Source: Gemmatimonadales bacterium UBA2989 (lineage in GTDB: Bacteria; Gemmatimonadota; Gemmatimonadetes; Longimicrobiales; Gaopeijiaceae). From it: a stretch of 15,404 bases of DNA. Under the pieces are notes generated by a model, which did no database searches, was not told the DNA's origin, and saw only the letters and a list, made by a program, of their open reading frames with translations. Positions 7,603 to 14,972 of this stretch are shown here, piece after piece (the stretch's first letter is position 1; each line of letters opens with the position of its first letter). The DNA lies in assembly GCA_002346625.1 (NCBI GenBank), contig DEAF01000019.1:1-15404 (forward strand), written 5' to 3'. A program made the position numbers and the translations under genes.

Positions 7603-8331
7603 ATGAACCAAAACTTCCGCTTCCTACTCCTTCAAGCCAGAAACCCCGATGACCCAATGGCCGAGCACGAAGTTCAATGTTTTTCACGCTCATTCAGATG
7701 TTCCCAGGATAATATTCGCGTGCTGGACTTACTTAGTGGTGTACCTTCAAAACGTGAATTAGAAGAGGCTGACGTAGTACTCTTGGGGGGGAGCGGCGAC
7801 TATTCTGTAGCAAAAGGTGGCCCATGGCTACCATCAGCATTAGGGACGATGTGTACACTTTACGAAACTTCTAAACCAACTTTCGCATCATGCTGGGGAT
7901 TCCAGGCAATGGCGGAAGCTCTCGGAGGTAAAGTTGTGACCGACTATAGCCTGGCTGAAGTTGGCACCCTAACCCTCAAGCTTACTCCCGCAGGGAAAAA
8001 AGACCCGGTGTTTGGTCCTTTAGGTTCAGATTTTCAAGTTCAGATAGGGCATGAAGATATCGTTATACAACTTCCTCAAGATGCTATTCTGCTTGCCTCC
8101 AGTGATCAGGTTCCTAACGAAGCTTTTTGTTTCGAGGGGAAACCTATCTACTGCACTCAATTTCATCCTGAATTAAATCGGGAAGGCATTATAACTCGAA
8201 TCTTACAGTACCCCGAATACCTACAGCTCACCGGATATCCAAGCCTTGAGGATTTCTCAGCAGCCACTCCAGAGACACCAGAAACAGAGGCTATCTTAAG
8301 ACGATTTATGAAAGAAGTGTTCGGGGAATAA
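7603..8331 (+). CDS. Stand-alone class I glutamine amidotransferase (GMP-synthase-like GATase)
   Basis: A cytoplasmic hydrolase or amidotransferase of 242 aa with the triad expected for class I GATases. Cys97 is in the nucleophile elbow FASCWGFQAMAEALGG (the usual form is GxCxGxQ), and His188 and Glu190 are in YCTQFHPEL. The oxyanion-side loop LLGGSGDYSVAKGG is at 61-73, and GHEDIVIQLPQDAILLASS matches the core of the GuaA N-domain. No synthase domain is fused or adjacent, so it belongs with free-standing members that hydrolyse gamma-glutamyl compounds or serve a partner elsewhere. It lies 24 nt after the Nramp-like gene on the same strand, which suggests co-transcription. The Shine-Dalgarno is poor. 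Substrate is unknown. Confidence 0.85.
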   Translation: MNQNFRFLLLQARNPDDPMAEHEVQCFSRSFRCSQDNIRVLDLLSGVPSKRELEEADVVLLGGSGDYSVAKGGPWLPSALGTMCTLYETSKPTFASCWGFQAMAEALGGKVVTDYSLAEVGTLTLKLTPAGKKDPVFGPLGSDFQVQIGHEDIVIQLPQDAILLASSDQVPNEAFCFEGKPIYCTQFHPELNREGIITRILQYPEYLQLTGYPSLEDFSAATPETPETEAILRRFMKEVFGE

Positions 8332-8347
8332 CCTTAACTAGTATCAC

Positions 8348-8536
8348 TTATCCCGCATCGGGTTGTGCAGCCATAATCTGATATCCGCTCGTTGCGGTCT
8401 CCTCGGCATACAGTTCTGAGAGGCGTTTAGTCATGGGACCGATCTCCCCGCTGCCGATGGTGATACCGACTAAGAGAGCGACGCCATCGAAGGTGCCTAG
8501 GGACCGGCGAAGCCCGGGCTCAGCGGTGTCTGTCAC
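8348..8536 (-). pseudogene. Chimeric relic: APC permease N-terminus joined to an aminotransferase-like C-terminus
   Basis: A 62-codon frame starts with GTG at 8536 and has a perfect Shine-Dalgarno (AGGAGG, 6 nt spacing). Residues 8-30 (GLRRSLGTFDGVALLVGI, then TIGSG) read as the start of an APC-superfamily amino acid permease, whose first helix normally continues IGSGIF. Instead the frame continues EIGPMTKRLSELYAEE, which resembles the C-terminal end of class IV (branched-chain or D-amino acid) aminotransferases (G-GPxTxxLxxLY), and then stops. The join falls in IGSG, a sequence expected in both parents, which suggests a deletion by short homology. G+C is about 60% (112 of 186 bases counted from 8351 to 8536), against about 43% in neighbouring coding sequence. 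It is probably non-functional. Both parental identities are by-eye calls. Confidence 0.55.
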
Positions 8537-8542
8537 TCGAAT

Positions 8543-8548
8543 CCTCCT
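8543..8548 (-). promoter_or_regulatory. Perfect Shine-Dalgarno AGGAGG retained by the chimeric relic
   Basis: AGGAGG lies 6 nt before the GTG at 8536 on the minus strand. It is the strongest ribosome binding site in the window, in front of what looks like a broken gene. This suggests that the permease start was once efficiently translated. Confidence 0.6.
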
Positions 8549-8660
8549 GTCATCTGAAGGAGCGACCCCAACTGGGGCCGACTGAATACATGAATAACTT
8601 CCTCAATCTGGATAGTTTGACTGCAATTTATCATAAGCTGGGGTATACTCTTTCACTGTC

Positions 8661-8666
8661 TATAAT
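8661..8666 (+). promoter_or_regulatory. Candidate -10 element TATAAT of the LVIVD lipoprotein gene
   Basis: A consensus TATAAT without a good -35 at 16-18 nt. Transcription would start near 8672. That is too close to an ATG at 8679 for a normal leader, and it favours the ATG at 8736. Confidence 0.3.
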
Positions 8667-8735
8667 AACTGAGATAAGATGCAAAATCGCCCTGGCATTC
8701 GAAGAGATCCTCTGCGAGATTTAAGAGTTTTCAAG

Positions 8736-10076
8736 ATGTATTCAATTACAACAAGAAAGCTAGTGAAAGAAAAAAATCAAACTCTGACCTCGATCGTAAG
8801 TACTTTAATTATCGTACTCCTATCTGCGTGTGATGAAAGCCCGACCGGCATTGATCCGGAAGATCCCATAATGGATATACCTTACCCCTGCGAAAACGGC
8901 TTGGCTGCAGGATTTAAATGCTCCAATGTGGACTTATTATCATTCCTGACATTGTCAGAATTGGGCGGAGGGACAGTTCCAGGAACAGTACCCTCAGACA
9001 GTGTGCCTGACATAACAGTGAACGACATGTGGGGTTGGACTGATCCCCTAAGCAACATAGAGTACGCCCTCGTAGGAAGAACCGATGGTATGGCTTTTGT
9101 CAGTCTCGAGAACCCCAAAGAACCATTGTACCTAGGACAACTTCTCAGGACGGGCGGGACCCCCGTTAGTCATTGGCGAGATGTTAAGGTCTATGCAAAT
9201 CACGCTTTCATAGTTGCTGACAGAGCTTCGCAACATGGGGTTCAAGTGTTTGACCTTACTCAGCTCCGGAACATCCAAAACCCACCGTTAACATTCCAAG
9301 AAACAACTATTTATGATGGAATAGCTAGTGCCCATAATATAGCTATCAACGAGGCTTCTGGCTTCGCTTATGTCGTTGGTGCTACTATGGGAGGTGATAC
9401 ATGTGGTCGTGGCCTTCACATAATAGACATCCAGAATCCCGCCAACCCAAAGTTTTCAGGATGCTTTGCCGACCACTCTACGGGCCGTGAGGGGTCGGGA
9501 TATACTCATGATGCTCAGTGCATTATCTACGCTGGGCCGGACGGAGATCATCAAGGCAAAGAGATTTGCTTGGGATCTAATGAGAACGCTATGAGTATCG
9601 CAGATGTAACAGACAAGGAGAACCCCGTTGCAATATCTAGAGCGGTTTATCCAAACTTCGGATACGTGCATCAGGGCTGGATATCGGAGAACCATCGCTA
9701 TTTTTTCATGGACGATGAGACTGATGAATTAAGGGGTTTCACTACTCAAACGCGTACTTTGGTTTGGGATATAGAAGACCTCGATGATCCTGTCCTCCTA
9801 AAGGAGCATTTTGGTGTCACCACATCTTCTGACCACAATATTTATATCCGTGGCAACTACATGTATCAGTCTAACTACGCAAGCGGACTTCGGATCCTGG
9901 ATGTTTCCGATCCTGCAAATCCAACGGAGATAGGATTCTTCGACACTGTAACAGCCACTGTCGATGCTCCAGGATACGATGGATCCTGGAGTAATTATCC
10001 ATTTTTCGAGAGTGGTGTGATAGCTTTCACAAGCCGTAAGGAAGGACTATTCTTAGTGCGAAAACGCACAAATTAG
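8736..10076 (+). CDS. LVIVD-repeat (choice-of-anchor-B-like) lipoprotein
   Basis: An exported lipoprotein of 446 aa. With the ATG at 8736 the signal is a basic stretch (TTRKLVKEKNQ), a hydrophobic core (TSIVSTLIIVLL) and the lipobox LSAC, giving lipidated Cys32. An in-frame ATG at 8679 would place that Cys at 51, too far for a normal signal, so 8736 is preferred. The mature part is a chain of 40-60 residue repeats of the form 'aYVvg...GlhIiDIqnPanPkfsGcf'. Examples are GLHIIDIQNPANPKFSGCF, TLVWDIEDLDDPVLLKEHFG and LRILDVSDPANPTEIGFFD, the layout of LVIVD/choice-of-anchor-B beta-propellers. Family members are cell-surface proteins of unknown function. The FKBP isomerase follows after 28 nt and could help fold exported proteins. 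No enzyme motif is visible. Confidence 0.85.
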   Translation: MYSITTRKLVKEKNQTLTSIVSTLIIVLLSACDESPTGIDPEDPIMDIPYPCENGLAAGFKCSNVDLLSFLTLSELGGGTVPGTVPSDSVPDITVNDMWGWTDPLSNIEYALVGRTDGMAFVSLENPKEPLYLGQLLRTGGTPVSHWRDVKVYANHAFIVADRASQHGVQVFDLTQLRNIQNPPLTFQETTIYDGIASAHNIAINEASGFAYVVGATMGGDTCGRGLHIIDIQNPANPKFSGCFADHSTGREGSGYTHDAQCIIYAGPDGDHQGKEICLGSNENAMSIADVTDKENPVAISRAVYPNFGYVHQGWISENHRYFFMDDETDELRGFTTQTRTLVWDIEDLDDPVLLKEHFGVTTSSDHNIYIRGNYMYQSNYASGLRILDVSDPANPTEIGFFDTVTATVDAPGYDGSWSNYPFFESGVIAFTSRKEGLFLVRKRTN

Positions 10077-10104
10077 GATACTGGTTTAAAATTAAGGAAA
10101 AAAA

Positions 10105-10812
10105 ATGCAATCAAGATTAAAGTGGACAACGATTCTAGTACCTATAGTAATTGTAGGTTGTCAGGTTCAAGATCTCTTAACAGTACGATCAGGTTCTCTG
10201 AATACAGACATCGAAAAAGCTAGTTATGCGCTTGGATTTGATATTGGTACAAACTTCCGGCCAACTCGGGACTACTTTGATCTCAATTCCTTGATACAAG
10301 GTATCGAAGACGGCTTGGCTGAGAACGATCCAGTGATAGCTCCAGATTCACTCCAGGCAGCAAGGACGCGCGTGGCAACAGATGTTCAAGTATCTGAAGC
10401 AAAACGTATACAAGAACTAAGCGATAAAAATCTCGCAGATGGAGATGCATTCCTAGATGAAAACTCCACTAAAGAAGGAGTCATAACCACAGATAGTGGT
10501 CTACAGTACGAGATACTACGCCAGGGAGATGGCCCCCAGCCCAATACCGACTCGCGGGTCAAGGTCCACTATCGCGGAACACTTTTAGATGGTACCGAGT
10601 TCGACAGCTCATACGATCGAGGTTCTCCTAGTGAATTCTCTGTAAACGGGGTGATCCCTGGATTTAGTGAAGGGCTCCAGCTAATGCCTGTAGGAAGCCA
10701 CTACCGAATATTTATTCCAGGAGATCTTGCATACGGGCAACAGGGGGCAGGAAGTACAATTGGACCCAATGCTCTGCTAATTTTTGAGATAGAGCTACAA
10801 GAGATTCTGTAG
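10105..10812 (+). CDS. Mip/FkpA-like FKBP-type peptidyl-prolyl isomerase (probable lipoprotein)
   Basis: Catalyses cis/trans isomerisation of prolyl bonds in proteins outside the inner membrane. The 235 aa comprise a short signal ending in the lipobox-like IVGC (Cys19), an FKBP N-terminal dimerisation region at about 34-125 (KASYALGFDIGTNF, GIEDGLAEND, then a charged helix), and a complete FKBP domain at about 130-235. Key FKBP blocks are VKVHYRGTLLDGTEFDSSYD, VIPGFSEGLQLMPVGSHYR and FIPGDLAYGQQGAG, ending in LLIFEIELQEI. AAGGA lies shortly before the ATG. It is 28 nt after the LVIVD lipoprotein on the same strand, so the two are probably co-transcribed. The stop is 30 nt from the convergent AKR-Rid gene, with no clear terminator between. 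Confidence 0.93.
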   Translation: MQSRLKWTTILVPIVIVGCQVQDLLTVRSGSLNTDIEKASYALGFDIGTNFRPTRDYFDLNSLIQGIEDGLAENDPVIAPDSLQAARTRVATDVQVSEAKRIQELSDKNLADGDAFLDENSTKEGVITTDSGLQYEILRQGDGPQPNTDSRVKVHYRGTLLDGTEFDSSYDRGSPSEFSVNGVIPGFSEGLQLMPVGSHYRIFIPGDLAYGQQGAGSTIGPNALLIFEIELQEIL

Positions 10813-10842
10813 CGGGGGAAATCTGCTAACACATTTAGTTAA

Positions 10843-12336
10843 TTATGGGATTACAGCTTCCGCTTCTATCTCAACTAGATATTCTTCGCCCACCAACTTA
10901 GCCTCAACTAATGTGTTAGCAGGGAGAACCTCACGGAATCGCTGTCCATGAGCATGTGACACAGCCTCCCAGTCACGGATATTTGATACAAAAATACGAG
11001 TACGGACAACGTCTTCGAGTCTTCCCCCTAGAGATTGGATTGCCCCTTCAATCTTGTCTATAGCAAAATGGGTTTGAGCAGTAGGATCTGATCCGCCGAT
11101 GACTTGATTACGGTGCGTAGCTGTAGTTCCGGACACCAATATTCGTGACCCGTGACGAGTCGCTCTACTGAATCCAGCAATATCTTCCCAAGAAGTTCCT
11201 GAAAGCACTATGCTACGACCATCATCCCTTTCTTCTGTCTTGTAAGGGAGAGGTACAAAAGAGTCATCAAAGTGATGACTCAAATCTCCAGATGCCGTCA
11301 GGAAAGGAGGTTTCCGGTACTCGTCACCACAATCTCCAGGGATAGTTTTTAGTTCAGCCATCGCAGATTGAATTTCAGAAAAATCTTCCTCATCCAGAGA
11401 GAAACTGAAAATCTTGAGGTTGTCCTGGATATGGTCACTCTCACCTAAGCGTGCACCTATTATGATTCCCCCCACATTAGGCTGTTCTAGGATGTAGCGA
11501 CAAGCCACATTCGCCATTGATACTCCATGCTTATCAGCAACACGCCGCACAGAACCCAAGAGTTCCTGAAAAGCAATCCAGCCTCCTGCAGTTTCGATAA
11601 ACCTCCAATATTTCATCTGGGACCAAGTATCTAATGAATCGAGATTAGGCTTTGGAGCCCCAAGCCATCTCTCTGTGAGCAGGCCACCGGCCACTGTGCC
11701 AAACGCCAGTATCTTAATGTCGTGCTTGGAACATAAATCTGTCATAGCTATCGCAGCACGCTGATCTATGAGAGAATAACACACTTGATTGGATATCACT
11801 TCGATGTCGCTGTGAATAACAATCCCTAGATGGGCAGTGTCCACATTTGTGAGTCCTAAGTGCCCGATTAAACCTTCTTCTTTCAGTTCTTGAAGCCAGT
11901 ATAGACAATCCAGCCAACTGGGATCAGCATAGTTCCAGGTATGGAATTGTAGAAGATCCAAGCAATCGGACCCCATCCGGTCCAAAGAATTCTGAACAGC
12001 AGTTCTTACATCGTCACGAGTATGATTCCATCCAGGTTTAGGCACCCATTTAGTGAACAATTCCACACCAGAGTTTTCAGTAAATTGCTTACGAAAGTTG
12101 CCTGAAATAATCTCCGCAGACCCGTAGTGATCTGCCATATCAAAAGTGGTAAACCCAGCCTTAACGTATGGCCCCATAGCTCCAGATGTGACATCGGGGT
12201 CGAGGATTCCTTTCTGGTGCTCTATGTCAGCGACTTGCCAGAGTCCTGTCAGGACTCGAGATATGCTGAGTCCTGGCCTGAGCTCAATTCTCTCTACCGG
12301 ATTCACTCTTGTGCCACCATTAATCTCTTCCATCAT
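10843..12336 (-). CDS. Aldo/keto reductase fused to a Rid (YjgF/UK114) domain
   Basis: A cytoplasmic two-domain protein of 497 aa. Residues 18-340 are an aldo/keto reductase barrel with the full catalytic tetrad: Asp66 and Tyr71 (FDMADHYG), Lys97 (LFTKW) and His132 (LLQFHTW). It should reduce a carbonyl with NAD(P)H. After a linker, residues from about 375 to 497 are a Rid domain (SRATRHGSRILVSGTT, AIDKIEGAIQSLGG, VVRTRIFVSNIRDWEAV, VEIEAEAVIP). In deaminating RidA a conserved Arg (Arg105 in E. coli) binds the substrate carboxylate. The aligned residue here is Asn474 (LPANTLVEA), while the Glu120 equivalent is Glu489. So enamine/imine deaminase activity should not be assumed. It starts at an ATGATG with a weak Shine-Dalgarno and lies 93 nt after the cytochrome/EB_dh gene on the same strand. 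Codon choice is like its neighbours. Confidence 0.9.
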   Translation of the reverse strand: MMEEINGGTRVNPVERIELRPGLSISRVLTGLWQVADIEHQKGILDPDVTSGAMGPYVKAGFTTFDMADHYGSAEIISGNFRKQFTENSGVELFTKWVPKPGWNHTRDDVRTAVQNSLDRMGSDCLDLLQFHTWNYADPSWLDCLYWLQELKEEGLIGHLGLTNVDTAHLGIVIHSDIEVISNQVCYSLIDQRAAIAMTDLCSKHDIKILAFGTVAGGLLTERWLGAPKPNLDSLDTWSQMKYWRFIETAGGWIAFQELLGSVRRVADKHGVSMANVACRYILEQPNVGGIIIGARLGESDHIQDNLKIFSFSLDEEDFSEIQSAMAELKTIPGDCGDEYRKPPFLTASGDLSHHFDDSFVPLPYKTEERDDGRSIVLSGTSWEDIAGFSRATRHGSRILVSGTTATHRNQVIGGSDPTAQTHFAIDKIEGAIQSLGGRLEDVVRTRIFVSNIRDWEAVSHAHGQRFREVLPANTLVEAKLVGEEYLVEIEAEAVIP

Positions 12337-12429
12337 TTGGGATTGCTCTATTCCACAGGAAGAGCCGAAAACAGTTCGTCGGTATCAACGCCAGTCCCCC
12401 TAAGATTACGTAGTTCTTTGATATGGTCG

Positions 12430-14127
12430 TTAACCTTTATTGATCATGCTCGAGAAACCTTCACCCACCGATTTCCCTGAAACCGCACGGTGCCGCACCC
12501 AAAGTATAATTTTAAATTCCAGAAGTGCGGCAATCAGAATTATTAAAATTATGACTAAATAAATTGAGATTTCGGTAGGCTCATGTAAATCCAGGAACGT
12601 CCAAGAAGATAGAGACATCTTGAGCCCTGTCTCTCCGTTGTTCCCTTCCCAAACATGGAATGCCAGAGGAATCAGACTTCCAGAATGAAGCTGCACTTCA
12701 TCGTTTCCTGTATTCGTATTAAGGGGCCTGCGTATTACAACCGTCCAACGACCATCGACCCAAGCACCATCTCCCGTAATTTTTTGGCTTTCTATATCAT
12801 GAAGCTTAGGCGGGCTTTCGACGCCATTAGCACGCAGTTCGAACATAGATTCATTGCTTCCGTATTTATATTGCCAATCTGCCTGCCATCGCCAAAGGTC
12901 TACAGGGTTTCCGGGATTCCCATAAACAAAGTGAGGCAAAATCGGGCTATCTTCATAACGCACAGGGATCATTACCTCAACCGCATCGCTAAAATAACCC
13001 CGCATGCGCTGACCATCAGGGAATAACACTGGATAAGTATCATCCGCTGTCCATCCCTCAGCAAGAACAAGGACTGAGTCTGCCGAAGTGGTGTCAGCAA
13101 AACGATCATCCCAAGCAAGGCGAAAGGCGATTTCGTCTTCGTTAAAAAGCACTTTGACAGCAATATCTGTCACGGCCGGAATCTGCCACCTTGGTGCATA
13201 CGTAGCTTGGCCCGTTAAAGGCACTCGAATCTCTTGTGCCGCGTCCCATTCACTATCGGTAGATTTGGTAGGCAGAGATCCAGGAACCTTATGGGCTTTT
13301 ATGATTACCCCATCACCAGAACGATCACTCTCCACATCACCCACAAGAGATGCCACATAGTATGCTAGCTGCCATCTTTCCTCTTCGCTGACAGTAGCTT
13401 CATATGAAGGCATGGGTGTACCATCGAGGCCTGTAGAAAATCGCAAATATAGTTCTTCGGGAGAAATTCCTCCCTTGATCTTCCATCCAACATTGAGATT
13501 GGCGGGCATAATAGGGAGATTCCAATCATCTGTAAGTCCAGATGCCCGCTCGCCATTACCTCGTCCAAAGTCTCCGTGGCACTCCCAGCATTTATTTTCA
13601 TCGTAGACAATCTTGCCTGCTGCAACCAAATCTGCCTCCGATCCGTTCGGTGGATTTCCAATTGCTACGATAGCTTGATATGGATCGAAAAATTCATCTT
13701 CAAAGAGATCTGAAGCAAATCCCTTGATATAGTTGATGACCTGCCACCTCTCTTCTTCCGTGAGGTGTGGCTCCCAGCCTGGCATAGCAGTACCGTCGAT
13801 CCCCAAGGTGATAGTGCGAAACAGGTCTTCATCAAGAGGAAGTTCGCCACTCTGGGTAGTACGAAGCTTATAGCTGCCCATAGTAAAATCTCTCGGGCGC
13901 GGAAAAAGATATGGAGATATTGGACCGTCACCGTCACCATCTTCGCCATGACAGAACCAACAGCTTTCCTGATATATATCCCTGCCAATCTCTAAGTCCA
14001 GGTTATCAGAAGACGGCCTCTCAGAAACATTTAAATCATACCATTGAGCCACAACCTGGGTTGGAGCTGTAACCAATAATCCCAACAGTAAAGCAAATCC
14101 AGGGTATTTTACGGTGCATCTCCTCAT
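12430..14127 (-). CDS. Dihaem cytochrome c with ethylbenzene-dehydrogenase-like domain and C-terminal membrane anchor
   Basis: A periplasm-facing electron-transfer protein of 565 aa. A Sec signal is at 1-28 (FALLLGLLVTAPTQVVAQ). Two tandem cytochrome c domains follow. Haem 1 is at Cys56-x-x-Cys59-His60 (CWFCHGEDGDGDGP), with Met115 (GTAMPGW) as likely distal ligand. Haem 2 is at Cys180-x-x-Cys183-His184 (CWECHGDFGRGNGE), with Met239 (GTPMPSY). The repeated blocks LTEEERWQVINYI and VSEEERWQLAYYV show an internal duplication. Residues from about 290 to 515 resemble the haem-b-binding gamma subunit family of ethylbenzene and DMSO-reductase-type enzymes (AFRLAWDDRF, SDAVEVMIPV, HVWEGNNGETGLKMSLSSW). 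A membrane helix is at about 518-545 (EISIYLVIILIILIAALLEF). It overlaps the preceding cytochrome gene by 4 nt (ATGA). The catalytic partner is not in the window. The end may be frameshifted (see findings). Confidence 0.88.
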   Translation of the reverse strand: MRRCTVKYPGFALLLGLLVTAPTQVVAQWYDLNVSERPSSDNLDLEIGRDIYQESCWFCHGEDGDGDGPISPYLFPRPRDFTMGSYKLRTTQSGELPLDEDLFRTITLGIDGTAMPGWEPHLTEEERWQVINYIKGFASDLFEDEFFDPYQAIVAIGNPPNGSEADLVAAGKIVYDENKCWECHGDFGRGNGERASGLTDDWNLPIMPANLNVGWKIKGGISPEELYLRFSTGLDGTPMPSYEATVSEEERWQLAYYVASLVGDVESDRSGDGVIIKAHKVPGSLPTKSTDSEWDAAQEIRVPLTGQATYAPRWQIPAVTDIAVKVLFNEDEIAFRLAWDDRFADTTSADSVLVLAEGWTADDTYPVLFPDGQRMRGYFSDAVEVMIPVRYEDSPILPHFVYGNPGNPVDLWRWQADWQYKYGSNESMFELRANGVESPPKLHDIESQKITGDGAWVDGRWTVVIRRPLNTNTGNDEVQLHSGSLIPLAFHVWEGNNGETGLKMSLSSWTFLDLHEPTEISIYLVIILIILIAALLEFKIILWVRHRAVSGKSVGEGFSSMINKG

Positions 14128-14915
14128 GGTTCTAACTTTTCCGGTAGGCGTGGCTCAGTACCTGAAAGCCGATATGCCGCCATAACTATGCGCCATATAT
14201 CTTCGTCATTAAGTTCTTCACTCCAAGAAGGCATGGCAGAATTCCAGGGTGTGGCGATACTGGGTAATCCCGCCGCACCTTCACTGATTCTCCAGAAGGG
14301 ATAAGACTCGACTACGGTAGCGATCGTGCCAGGATCGGTAAAATCTACAGGCCTTAGACGCTGGCCTCGAGCCAACGGCCCCTCCCCATCAGCCATAGTA
14401 CCGTGACAAGGTCTGCAGTTTTTTTGAAAAAGCACGACTCCTTCGCGTTCGAGGACTTCACGTTCTTCTTTGGACACCCCAGCATAAGGATTGTCAATTT
14501 CTGCAAATTTTTCAGGAAGTCCTGGGTGTTGCACACGGATCACAGTCGGAGTTTGAGAGCCAGGTATTAATATCCTCCATGCAGCCCATCCTACTGTCAA
14601 AGGAATTAATATCAGGACAAGAAGCTGAGTGCGCCCCGGACCAGAAGAAGAAACATCAAACAACCCAATTATAGGACTAAGAAATGAACGCCATCTTTCC
14701 TCTTCGGAACTCATGTAAAACAACGTGCCTGCTAAGGCACAAGCCATATATATCCCCAATGCAAACCCAGGCAGGGGAGCTGGCGTCTGACTTAATCCAG
14801 CCAGTACAGCAAGCCATGGGATTCCAAATTGAAGCCCGATATAAACAGCGATCAAAGTGATCACTGTAACCATAAAAACTCCTATTCCTTTAGAAGTTTC
14901 TTTTTCATTAACCAA
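14124..14915 (-). CDS. Membrane-anchored monohaem cytochrome c
   Basis: A 263-aa protein with three hydrophobic segments: about 11-40 (GVFMVTVITLIAVYIGLQFG), about 48-68 (PGFALGIYMACALAGTLFYM) and about 97-118 (QLLVLILIPLTVGWAAWRIL). A periplasmic cytochrome c domain follows, with CxxCH at 167-171 (NCRPCHGTMADGEGP) and likely distal Met228 (SAMPSWSEELNDEDIW). The HGxxxDGEGP style and the 'MPSW..L..E..W' tail match the haem domains of the next gene, so the domains look related. The start is TTG at 14915, chosen because AAGGAG lies 7 nt upstream and no ATG in frame is near. The stop overlaps the next start (ATGA), so the two are almost certainly co-translated. The role as a cytochrome c electron carrier or subunit is inferred. 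No known complex is recognised with certainty. Confidence 0.85.
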   Translation of the reverse strand: MVNEKETSKGIGVFMVTVITLIAVYIGLQFGIPWLAVLAGLSQTPAPLPGFALGIYMACALAGTLFYMSSEEERWRSFLSPIIGLFDVSSSGPGRTQLLVLILIPLTVGWAAWRILIPGSQTPTVIRVQHPGLPEKFAEIDNPYAGVSKEEREVLEREGVVLFQKNCRPCHGTMADGEGPLARGQRLRPVDFTDPGTIATVVESYPFWRISEGAAGLPSIATPWNSAMPSWSEELNDEDIWRIVMAAYRLSGTEPRLPEKLEP

Positions 14916-14922
14916 GTATGAT

Positions 14923-14928
14923 CTCCTT
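14923..14928 (-). promoter_or_regulatory. Ribosome binding site AAGGAG deciding a TTG start
   Basis: AAGGAG on the minus strand, 7 nt before the TTG at 14915 that opens the membrane cytochrome gene. It is the main support for this non-ATG start. Confidence 0.65.
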
Positions 14929-14972
14929 CAATTTTGGAAAATCGAGCCAACCTTTTCCTAACCTAACATCTG

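Larger units (their letters stand above)
8332..8735. other. Spacer holding a GC-rich gene relic and a candidate promoter
   Basis: This 404-nt stretch has no intact gene. Its left half (8348-8536) is the chimeric relic described separately. A short palindrome CCCCAACTGGGG follows at about 8567-8578. The right half is AT-rich and contains TTGACT (8617-8622), TATACT (8644-8649) and a consensus TATAAT (8661-8666). No terminator with a T-run was seen after the amidotransferase. Confidence 0.6.

Noticed and set aside
8679..8735. Upstream ATG at 8679 as start of the LVIVD lipoprotein.
   Set aside because: It would put the lipobox Cys at residue 51, and the TATAAT at 8661-8666 would leave almost no leader. 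The ATG at 8736 gives a normal lipoprotein signal.
10813..10842. Possible bidirectional terminator between the convergent FKBP and AKR-Rid genes.
   Set aside because: Only a 4-5 base CTAA/TTAG pairing is visible and there is no T-run in either direction.
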